A stretch of DNA of 64,000 nt from Pyxidicoccus fallax (GTDB taxonomy: Bacteria > Myxococcota > Myxococcia > Myxococcales > Myxococcaceae). The position numbers and the translations under genes are program-made. Under the pieces are notes generated by a model, which saw nothing but the letters and a program-made list of their open reading frames with translations, did no database searches and was not told the DNA's origin. Each line of letters opens with the position of its first letter. Positions within the stretch are counted from its first letter, which is position 1. The DNA lies in contig NZ_JABBJJ010000017.1 of assembly GCF_012933655.1 (NCBI RefSeq), positions 1-64,000 of the forward strand. Reading direction: 5' to 3'. This document shows, piece after piece, positions 44,501 through 51,346 of this stretch.

Positions 44501-46314
44501 ACAGCCTCACCACCGGCGTCAGCGCCCCCTTCACCGTGACGCATGGCGCGGCGAGCGCGCTGTCCTTCTATACGAATGCGCCCAACGTGGTGTCCGCGGG
44601 CCTGCCCATCACCCCGGCGGTGAAGGTGGGCGTGCGTGACTCCTACGGCAACACGGTGACGAGCTCCACGGCGCCCATCACCCTGTCGCTGTCCGCCAAC
44701 CCGGGCAGCTCCACGCTGGGCGGCACTCTCACCGTCAACGCGGTGGATGGCGTGGCCACCTTCCCGGACCTCACGCTCAACCGGACGGGCCTCAACTACC
44801 GCTTCGCGGCGGCCTCCCAGGGGTTGACGAGCAACACGTCCGCCCTCTTCAACGTGGTGGCGGGCCCCGCCGTCCGCCTCGCCTTCACCACCCAGCCGGC
44901 GAACGTGGCCGCGGGTGCCGTCATGACGCCCTCGGTGCGAGTCGCGGTGCAGGACGCCTTCGGCAACACGGTGCAGACGTCCAGCGTCTCGGTGCTCATC
45001 GCCATCGCGAACAACCCCACCGGCGCGGTGCTGACCGGCACGTCCCCGGTGACGACCAGCAACGGCGTGGCCACCTTCACCAACCTCCGCCTGGACAAGG
45101 TGGGCACGGGCTACACGCTGGAGGCCACCGCCTCCGGGCTGACGGCGGTGACGTCCACCGCCTTCAACGTGACGGCGGGCGCGGCCACCCAGCTCGCCTT
45201 CACCGTCCAGCCCGGCAACATCAGCGCGGGCGGGACGTTCGACCCGGTGGTCCAGGTGACGGTGCGGGACGCCGGCGGCAACACGGTGACGACCTCCACC
45301 GCGAGCATCACCCTGGCCCTGGGCAACAACCCCGGAGGCGGCCCCCTGTCCGGCACCACCGTCGTGAGCGCGGCGGGCGGCGTGGCCAGCTTCCCCGGCG
45401 TGTCGCTCGTCCGGGCGGGCTCCGGCTACACCCTCACCGCGAGCGCCACCGGCCTGACGGCGGCCACCAGCAACACCTTCAACGTCACCCCGGGCGCGGC
45501 GCACCACCTGGCCTTCACCGTGCAGCCCTCGCGCGCCTCCGTCGGCCTGGCCCTCGGCCCGGTGCAGGTGAGCGTGCAGGACGCGCACGGCAACACCCGC
45601 ACGGACGCGGCGAATGACATCACCGTGGCGCTGGGCAACAACCCGTCCGGCGCCACGCTGTCCGGCACCCTCACCGTGGCCGCCACCCAAGGCGTGGCCT
45701 CCTTCGGAGACCTCGTCCTGGACGCGCGCGGCAACGGCTACACGCTCACCGCCAGCACGCCGGACCTCACGGGCGCCACCAGCACGGCCTTCGACGCGGT
45801 CATCGCCGGCACGCGGCTCGTCTACGTGGAGCCGGAGCCGGGTGGCCGCATCGCCCTCGTGAGCAACCCGGCGTCCACGCAGACCACGGTAGTGCTGGAC
45901 GTGGTGACCCTGGAGGACCTCACGGGCTACGCGGTGGGCATGAACCTGCCGCTCGACGCGAGCCGCGTCCAGGCTGGCGGCTCGCTGATGATTCCGGGCG
46001 CGGTGCTGTCGCCGGGCGTCAACCCGGTGGCCGCCTATGGGCAGCTCCCGGCGAGCGGCCCACTGGCCAGCGTGCTCACCACCGGCCTGAGCCAGAAGGC
46101 CGCGGGCGAGGGCGCGGTGGCCACCGACACGGCCATTCCGGCCGGCTCCGTCCTCTACTCGGTGCAGCTCGCCCTGAGGCCCGGCGCCGACTCCGGCGTG
46201 GTGTTCGACGGGACGGCGCTCGGTCCGAAGTTCCAGGCGCTGTTGAGGGACCGGCTCGGCAACGACGTCGTCGGCCGCGCCGGGTTCGCCGTCGGCCGGC
46301 TCGAGGTGCAGTAG
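41569..46314 (+). CDS. giant multi-Ig-like lipoprotein with cohesin-like C-terminal domain
   Basis: About 1581 residues from GTG 41569, which overlaps the previous stop (GTGA) and has GGGAGG six bases upstream. ATG 41602 gives a shorter signal peptide and is a real alternative. The lipobox is LILSGC. Thirteen Ig-like modules of about 105 residues follow, each opening LAFTTQPSxVxAG-like and containing VxDAxGNTVT, ANPxGxxLxGT and GVATFxxLSxxxxGxGYTL. These are invasin/filamin-like adhesin modules. Two are nearly identical at DNA level. The last ~165 residues (VVLDVVTLEDLTGYAVGMNL, GSVLYSVQLALRPGADSGVV) form a beta domain resembling cohesins. Likely a long surface stalk or scaffold. A strong hairpin follows the stop. 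Confidence 0.83.
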   Translation: MSRASTSPFLEMTSVSLKNLALLVFASALILSGCGGDSKPPGPTEPPAPVARRLAFTVQPSQAVTGAALDPAVQVTVQDADGKTVAGAQVTVTLALEANPTGATLSGAAPVRTAQGVATFSGLTLDKAGEGYTLVARADGLESATSQPFGIIPSSARALAFTPEPGELEAGGTFASGVRVTVTDAAGRPVQGHVPVSLALGANPAGGTLTGTLTVDTIDGVALFTELSIDKAGEGYTLVATTPGVAPITSAAFRVKPGPAKSLVFVTGPSSAAVDAHISPAVQVRLVDAYGNTATGSTDAVTVSLAGSLVGTLRGTLTATPVDGVVTFADLSVDMVGIFELGATSPALEGVTSATFDIVPGPAARLAFRGHPSRVSAGDNVAPGVEVTALDARGNIATSFTGVVTVALDANPTSDTLQGTLTTSAVAGVARFDNLSLRRAGTGYTLAVSAQGLTSATSRPFDVTPGEAAALVFTTQPSTIAIDAAFNPTVAITVHDAFGNTVTGHSAPVELALANNPTGVSLTGTVSVTPVNGVASFPGVSVNQVGTGYQLSASTSTTRSTATSAAFNVTAGAPARLVFTTQPSRVSAGDNVAPAVEVTALDARGNIATSFTGVVTVALDANPTSDTLQGTLTTSAVAGVARFGNLSLRRVGTGYTLAVSAQGLTSATSRPFDVTPGEAATLVFTTQPSRVRAGDDVAPEVEVTALDARGNVATSFGGLVTMALASNPTSDTLQGNVAVSAVAGVARFGAMSLRRVGTGYTLSASAQGLTSVTSLPFDVTPGEAATLVFTTQPRTIAFGATFNPAVAVTVRDAFGNTVTGHSTPVELALATHSSGASLTGTVSVTPVNGVASFPGISVNQVGTGYVLSASTPGLTANSSAFNVTAGAPARLEFGVQPSNVVAGVAIAPAVTVRVVDAHGNTVTTATNSIIVAIGNNPGVGILNGTKTVSAVNGVATFSTLSITRSGVGYTLTASVGGNSLTTGVSAPFTVTHGAASALSFYTNAPNVVSAGLPITPAVKVGVRDSYGNTVTSSTAPITLSLSANPGSSTLGGTLTVNAVDGVATFPDLTLNRTGLNYRFAAASQGLTSNTSALFNVVAGPAVRLAFTTQPANVAAGAVMTPSVRVAVQDAFGNTVQTSSVSVLIAIANNPTGAVLTGTSPVTTSNGVATFTNLRLDKVGTGYTLEATASGLTAVTSTAFNVTAGAATQLAFTVQPGNISAGGTFDPVVQVTVRDAGGNTVTTSTASITLALGNNPGGGPLSGTTVVSAAGGVASFPGVSLVRAGSGYTLTASATGLTAATSNTFNVTPGAAHHLAFTVQPSRASVGLALGPVQVSVQDAHGNTRTDAANDITVALGNNPSGATLSGTLTVAATQGVASFGDLVLDARGNGYTLTASTPDLTGATSTAFDAVIAGTRLVYVEPEPGGRIALVSNPASTQTTVVLDVVTLEDLTGYAVGMNLPLDASRVQAGGSLMIPGAVLSPGVNPVAAYGQLPASGPLASVLTTGLSQKAAGEGAVATDTAIPAGSVLYSVQLALRPGADSGVVFDGTALGPKFQALLRDRLGNDVVGRAGFAVGRLEVQ
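42682..43608 (+). repeat. nearly identical Ig-module DNA copies, 633-base period
   Basis: Bases 42682-42975 and 43315-43608 match at nearly every position over 294 bases, with roughly seven to ten substitutions, in phase at a distance of 633 bases (211 codons, two modules). Neighbouring modules are far more diverged. This marks a recent in-frame duplication or gene conversion inside the adhesin-like gene. Confidence 0.8.
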
Positions 46315-46324
46315 CGGAAAAGGC

Positions 46325-46353
46325 GGGCCCGTCAGGTTCCACCTGGCGGGCCC
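46325..46353 (+). terminator. rho-independent-type hairpin
   Basis: GGGCCCG-T-CAGGT pairs with ACCTG-G-CGGGCCC around a three-base TCC loop: 12 Watson-Crick pairs plus one U-G wobble. It starts 11 bases after the stop of the multi-Ig lipoprotein gene and is followed by a pyrimidine-rich GTCCGTTCTCTCC. It probably ends the two-gene surface-protein transcript. Confidence 0.8.
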
Positions 46354-46490
46354 GTCCGTTCTCTCCAGAGGACACGAACAGACGAAACACCGCCGGGTGG
46401 CGCACGGAGTGTGCCCGCCGCGGTGCTGTCAGTTCTCACGCAGGCCGACGTCGGATGGCCCCGCTGCGCCCACCCGACGAAAGGCTCGCG

Positions 46491-47384
46491 ATGTCCTCCT
46501 CCCGGAATCCGAAGCGCGCTCACGCCATCCTGTTCGGCCGCAACCCGCACCAGTACGACACCTTCGACGTGGAGGCCGAGGCCGCCGAGGCCCTCGGCGT
46601 GGACACGTACCAGGCGGACCTGTCGGCCCTGCTGTCGGGCAATGCCTCCCAGGCGCTGGCGGCGGTGCCCGCGTGCGGAAGCCTCCGGCTGCTGTACCGC
46701 GGCTGGATGCTCACCGGCGAGGAGTACGCCGCGCTGGACGAGGCCGTCTCCGAGCTCGGCCACCAGTTGATGACGACGCCGGAGCAGTACGCGGCGGCCC
46801 ACTACCTGCCCAATTGGTACCCGCGCCTCGCGCCCTACACCGCGCGCTCGGTGTGGACGGAGGGGACGGATGCGACGGAGGCCTGGAACGCGGCGAAGGC
46901 GCTCGGCTCGCCGCCCTGGCTCGTGAAGGACCACGTCAAGTCGGCCAAGGAGCGGTGGGCGGAGGCCTGCTTCGTCCCGGCCGGCGCCACGCGCGAGGAC
47001 TTCGAGCGCATCTGCGCCAACCTCGTCGAGGAGCGCGGGGACCGCTTCGAGCGCGGGCTGGTGGTCCGCCGCTACCTTCCCCTCAAGACTTTTGGACGGA
47101 CGCCCGCCGGGCCCGCCCACCTGGAGTTCCGCCTCTTCTTCGGGCGCGGCCGGCTGCTGGCCGCGGAGCCGTACCATGACTTCGACGTGGAGGTGCCCGA
47201 CTTCTCCGCCTTCGAGCCGCTCGCGCGCCGCATCGACTCGCCCTTCTTCACCCTGGACGTGGCCATGCTGGAGGACGGCGGCTGGGCGGTGGTCGAGGTG
47301 AATGACGGTGGGGTGTCAGGACTGCCCCCCAGTCTGGATCCGCGAGAGCTCTTCGCGGCGCTCCTGCGCATTGACCCGGCGTGA
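46491..47384 (+). CDS. ATP-grasp domain protein (R2K-type)
   Basis: A 297-residue cytoplasmic protein. Recognisable ATP-grasp features are WLVKDHVKSAKERW (nucleotide-binding lysines), LEFRLFFGRGRLLAAEP and the metal-site stretch AVVEVNDGGVSGLP, as in the stand-alone R2K clade. ATP-grasp enzymes join a carboxylate to an amine or thiol; the substrate is unknown, and R2K members are often linked to peptide tagging or conflict systems. The ATG at 46491 is supported by the natural N-terminus MSSSRNPKRAHAILFG. No peptide partner gene is visible nearby. Confidence 0.72.
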   Translation: MSSSRNPKRAHAILFGRNPHQYDTFDVEAEAAEALGVDTYQADLSALLSGNASQALAAVPACGSLRLLYRGWMLTGEEYAALDEAVSELGHQLMTTPEQYAAAHYLPNWYPRLAPYTARSVWTEGTDATEAWNAAKALGSPPWLVKDHVKSAKERWAEACFVPAGATREDFERICANLVEERGDRFERGLVVRRYLPLKTFGRTPAGPAHLEFRLFFGRGRLLAAEPYHDFDVEVPDFSAFEPLARRIDSPFFTLDVAMLEDGGWAVVEVNDGGVSGLPPSLDPRELFAALLRIDPA

Positions 47385-47482
47385 GGGCAGGCGGCCGTCC
47401 AGGCCCCTTCCCCGGCGCTGCTACGCTTCCGGGAAGGGGCCCGTTGGCCCGGCGCGCGAGTTCGCGCCGTTTCAGGAGCGTC

Positions 47483-48235
47483 ATGTCGAAGCGTTTGCAG
47501 AACAAAGTGGCGGTCATCACGGGTGGCAACAGCGGCATCGGACTGGCGACAGCGCAGCTCTTCGTGGAGCAGGGGGCCCGGGTGGCCATCCTCGGCCGGG
47601 ACGAGAAGACACTGAAGGCGGCGGCGGAGGGGCTCGGCCCCGCGGCGCTGGCCGTGCAGGGTGACATCTCCCGGATGGAGGACCTGGACCGGCTCTACGC
47701 CCGGACGACGGAGGCCTTCGGCAAGGTGGACATCGTGTTCGCCAATGCCGGCGTGGTGCAGCTGCGCACCCTGGAGGAGACGGACGAGGCCCTGTTCGAC
47801 AAGCTGGTGTCCATCAACTTCAAGGGCACCTACTTCACGGTGCAGAAGGCGCTGCCCCACCTCAACGAGAAGGCGTCCATCATCCTCAACACCTCGCTGG
47901 CGGGCTCGATTGGCGTGCCAATGACCAGCGCATACGCGGCCACCAAGGCCGCGGTGCGCTCGCTGGCGCGCAGCTTCGCCGCGGAGCTGGTGGGCCGGGG
48001 CATCCGCGTCAACGCGCTGAGCCCGGGCGCCATCCACACGCCCATCGGCGCGAGGATGGACAGCCCGCGCGAGGTGCTGATGGACTACGGCGCGAAGATG
48101 ATGGCGCGCATCCCCATGAAGCGCCTGGGCGCCGCCGAGGAGGTCGCCCGCGCGGCCCTCTTCCTCGCCTCGGACGAGTCCTCCTACGTGCTGGGCGCCG
48201 AGCTGACGGTGGACGGCGGCGTCACGCAGCTATAG
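47483..48235 (+). CDS. short-chain dehydrogenase/reductase
   Basis: A 250-residue classical SDR. TGGNSGIGLA binds the cofactor; NAGVVQ, NTSLAGS (catalytic Ser), YAATK (Tyr/Lys) and the C-terminal ELTVDGGVTQL are all present. The basic residue after strand 2 (GRDEKT) suggests NADP(H) preference. Substrate unknown; FabG-like enzymes, glucose dehydrogenases and steroid reductases share this scaffold. AGGAG lies a few bases before the ATG at 47483. Convergent with the helicase gene, with a 9-base gap. Confidence 0.9.
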   Translation: MSKRLQNKVAVITGGNSGIGLATAQLFVEQGARVAILGRDEKTLKAAAEGLGPAALAVQGDISRMEDLDRLYARTTEAFGKVDIVFANAGVVQLRTLEETDEALFDKLVSINFKGTYFTVQKALPHLNEKASIILNTSLAGSIGVPMTSAYAATKAAVRSLARSFAAELVGRGIRVNALSPGAIHTPIGARMDSPREVLMDYGAKMMARIPMKRLGAAEEVARAALFLASDESSYVLGAELTVDGGVTQL

Positions 48236-48244
48236 CGCCCGGCC

Positions 48245-50842
48245 TCACCGGCGTCCCGGCCGGCGCGGCTCCCGAGCGGACCGCGCCGCCCGGCCATGGC
48301 CACCGTCTCCCGCCTGCTCGATTTCATCCGGCGTCCACGGCATCTCGAGCTGGTCCTGCAAGTCATAGAGCGTGTCACCGCGCACGAGGCCGCGCCGCCC
48401 ACGGCGCACGCGGAAGCGCACCGGCCGGTCGAACAGTGGCAGCTCCTCCTCCACGAGCGTGCGCGCGAGCTTCTCCGGCAGCTGGAGCCACACCACTCCA
48501 TGCGGCTCCCCCGCCTCGTCCTCCTCCACGTCGTAGACGAGGTCCACGTCCTCGTCGCGGAGGCTCACCGTGTCCGGCAGCTCCAGGTACGGCGCGCGCA
48601 CCTCGGGCGGGACGAGCGCGTCCAGGTCGAGCGCCAGCGGGCGCGCCAGGAACGCCTCCATGGAGTCCACCCCGTCGAGCCGCGTCTCGTAGAGGGCCGC
48701 CAGCTCGGCCTCCTCCAGCCGGGGCGTGCGCCCTCCCGAGCGGCGCCACACCTCACGCACCTCGTCGATGAGCGGCTGGTTGCGCTGCACGGCCGGATGG
48801 TGCGCCTCGCCGGACGCCAGGGCCTCGGCGAGCACCCGCCGCGCGCGCGGGGCCACGTCCGGCCCCCAGGCGGCGAGCGGCTCGACTTCACGGTCCAGCT
48901 CGAAGCCGGAGTGCTCCAGGCTCCACTCCAGCACCACCGAGTCGTATCGGGCGTCGTACGCCACGTCGGGGCCGCCGCGGCGCGCGTACTTGCGCAGCAG
49001 CTCCAGCGGCACCTGCGTCCCCTCGATGGACGCGTTCGTCCCGCCGGAGCGGTCCGCGAAGTAGCGGAGGGTGCCCGCCACCGCGCCGAAGTTGGGGCAC
49101 ACGCTCGTCTTCGCCACGCGCACCGGCTCACCCGCGGCCGTCTGCTCGTCGATGACGAGGTCGAAGGGCATGTAACACGCGAGCAGGTCCATGAGGCGCC
49201 GGTGCACGTCCTCGTCCACCAGCGGCATCCGCTCGGGCAGCTCCAGGCCCACGCTCCGGTAGACGCTGGCCATGGCCAGCGCCGCGTCCTCCACGGCCTT
49301 CACGAGCACGCCCCGCCGCTCCGCCCAGAGCGCCAGCTTCTCCGCGTGGAACACGTGGCGCGGCAGGCCGTACACCTCGCCCACCGAGCCCGCCTCGCGG
49401 TACGCGTCCGCATAGAGGTTGTACGCGGTGAGGTGGTCGCTGCCGGGGACGAGCACGCCGTCCAGGTTCCGCTCCTCGCGCGTCATGCGGTGCAGGGACT
49501 CGATGGCGCTGCACACGGCGAGCACGGGCAGCAGCGCGTCCTCCGCGTGGACGATGAGCTCCGCCCACTCGCGCTCCACCGGGAGCGCCTCCACGGCGCG
49601 GCCGTACGACGTCAACCGCCCCTGTGCATCGACGACGTTTCGCGCCTGCAGCCGCAGGAGCGCCTCCGTGTAGGCGGCCCTGTCCAACGGCACCGGCAGG
49701 TCCAGCGTGTCGGCGCGCACGCCCAGGGCGGCGGCGGTGAGGACGACGCGCTCGGCGTCGCCCGCGAGCTGGAACTCGGGCGTCGTCGGGCGGAGCGCGA
49801 AGAAGTCGATGTCCCGGTCGCTCAGGATGAAGACGCGTCCGCCCTCCACGCGGCCGTGCACGCGGCCGGCCATCTGGAGCAGCTCGTTGTTGCCCAGGTG
49901 CACGCGGGTGAGCACGTTGCGCCCCTGGGAGATGAGGTTGGCGAAGCGCGTGTCGTCGATGACGACGGTGTCGAGCCCCGGCACGTTGAGCGCGCTCTGC
50001 CCCGCAGCCGTCATGGCCAGCAGGTAGGGCCGGGGCTCCGTCCCCTCGAGGAACGGCCGGATGACGCGAATGGGCTGCCCACCGTGGTACCAGGCCGCGT
50101 TGATGTCGGGCCACCGGGTGCGCACGGAGATGGCCACCTGCTCCACCGCCGCCCGGGTGGGGAGGAAGACGCCCACGCCGCGCCGCTGCGCCTGGACCTC
50201 CTCGAGGAACGTCTCGTCGAGGAACGCGAGGGGCTCGCGTCGCTCGACGGAGACGCGCGCGGCCTTCGCCGGGTCGAAGGCGGAGACCTGGAGCACCTCG
50301 GCGCTGTCGAGGTAGCGGACGTAGAACTCCGGGTCCACCGTGGCCGACAGCCAGATGAAGCGGCAGCCCACGCGCTTGCCCAGCGCGAGGCACAGCTCCA
50401 GCTCCGCGGACGTCTGGTGGATTTCGTCGATGACGAGCGTGTCGTCCGCCTGGATGTCGCCGTTCTGGAACCAGCGCCGCGCGATGCCCGTGGTGACGAT
50501 GACGACATTCCAGTGGGGCGTCTCGGGCGTCGCCTCGCGCTCGCGGTTCACCACGCCCACGCGGAGCGGCTGGCGCAGGAGCTCCTCGGCGATGGGCCGG
50601 ATGGCCAGCGTCTTCCCCGTCCCGGTGCCGGCGACGATGCCGAAGCCCTTCCTCGCGCGAGCCAGCTCGCGCACCCGCGCGCCGTGGTGCCGCTCCAGCC
50701 ACGTGTCCAGGTGGAGCCCCACCGCGAGCTCGATGGTCTCACAGGCGGCCCGCGTGGGAGCGATGACCACCACGCGTCCCCGGGGCGGAGGGGCCACGTC
50801 CGGAAGGTGGGGCGGCAGGGAGTGGTCGACAGGAGTACGCAC
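48245..50842 (-). CDS. DEIH-box helicase-like ATPase
   Basis: An 865-residue superfamily 2 protein with DEAH-type motifs: Walker A GIVAGTGTGKT near residue 75, motif II LVIDEIHQTS, motif III IWLSATVDPEF, and motif VI-like LLQMAGRVHGRV. The region after the RecA pair (LRLQARNVVDAQGRLTSYGR) resembles the winged-helix/HA2 part of HrpA/DHX-type RNA helicases. The C-terminal ~250 residues are unassigned and the tail is Arg-rich. Likely an RNA or RNP helicase. Last gene of a nine-gene same-strand run, 27 bases after the Tat lipoprotein gene; a functional tie to the run is not shown. Confidence 0.8.
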   Translation of the reverse strand: MRTPVDHSLPPHLPDVAPPPRGRVVVIAPTRAACETIELAVGLHLDTWLERHHGARVRELARARKGFGIVAGTGTGKTLAIRPIAEELLRQPLRVGVVNREREATPETPHWNVVIVTTGIARRWFQNGDIQADDTLVIDEIHQTSAELELCLALGKRVGCRFIWLSATVDPEFYVRYLDSAEVLQVSAFDPAKAARVSVERREPLAFLDETFLEEVQAQRRGVGVFLPTRAAVEQVAISVRTRWPDINAAWYHGGQPIRVIRPFLEGTEPRPYLLAMTAAGQSALNVPGLDTVVIDDTRFANLISQGRNVLTRVHLGNNELLQMAGRVHGRVEGGRVFILSDRDIDFFALRPTTPEFQLAGDAERVVLTAAALGVRADTLDLPVPLDRAAYTEALLRLQARNVVDAQGRLTSYGRAVEALPVEREWAELIVHAEDALLPVLAVCSAIESLHRMTREERNLDGVLVPGSDHLTAYNLYADAYREAGSVGEVYGLPRHVFHAEKLALWAERRGVLVKAVEDAALAMASVYRSVGLELPERMPLVDEDVHRRLMDLLACYMPFDLVIDEQTAAGEPVRVAKTSVCPNFGAVAGTLRYFADRSGGTNASIEGTQVPLELLRKYARRGGPDVAYDARYDSVVLEWSLEHSGFELDREVEPLAAWGPDVAPRARRVLAEALASGEAHHPAVQRNQPLIDEVREVWRRSGGRTPRLEEAELAALYETRLDGVDSMEAFLARPLALDLDALVPPEVRAPYLELPDTVSLRDEDVDLVYDVEEDEAGEPHGVVWLQLPEKLARTLVEEELPLFDRPVRFRVRRGRRGLVRGDTLYDLQDQLEMPWTPDEIEQAGDGGHGRAARSAREPRRPGRR

Positions 50843-50869
50843 GGTGACCTGCCAATCCGGGGAAAAGAC

Positions 50870-51346
50870 TCAGCCCACCCGCTCCAGCGCGAGCACCCCC
50901 GAGCGGAACTGCATCATCGACGCGTGCAGGAACCACAGTCCCGCGGCCTCGCCCGGTCCGAGCAGCTCCCGGGAGTCCACCGTCGCCAGCCACTGCTGGC
51001 CACCGTCAATCGTCGTCGGTCCGCTCCATTCCAGGGACTTCGCCGCGGACAAGGGGCGGCAGATGGGAAGCTGGGTGTGGCTGTGGATGGCGACCACGAG
51101 GGTTCCCTCCACCGGAGAGTGCTTCAAGCTCCCAGCAACGGCCTGGGTGAGCCGGTAGGTGAGGTGGAGACGGCTCTCCTCCAGCACTACCACGAGCCCC
51201 TCCTCCCATGAGGTGGCCACGGCGGGGGCAGGCATGGAGGGTGTGTCACGATGAACACAGGCTCCGGACACCAGGGCCCCCGCGCCTCCCAGCAGCAGTC
51301 CCTTGTTGAACGAGCGCCGGCTCCACCGAAAAGGGCCGCGGCTCAT
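50870..51346 (-). CDS. Tat-exported lipoprotein, unknown function
   Basis: A 158-residue protein whose N-terminus combines a twin-arginine motif (SRRSFNKG) with a lipobox (LVSGAC), so it is exported folded and lipid-anchored. The mature part is beta-rich (LVVVLEESRLHLTYRL, GTLVVAIHSHTQL) with no recognised motif. The start codon overlaps the glycosyltransferase stop by four bases, indicating translational coupling. Confidence 0.68.
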   Translation of the reverse strand: MSRGPFRWSRRSFNKGLLLGGAGALVSGACVHRDTPSMPAPAVATSWEEGLVVVLEESRLHLTYRLTQAVAGSLKHSPVEGTLVVAIHSHTQLPICRPLSAAKSLEWSGPTTIDGGQQWLATVDSRELLGPGEAAGLWFLHASMMQFRSGVLALERVG

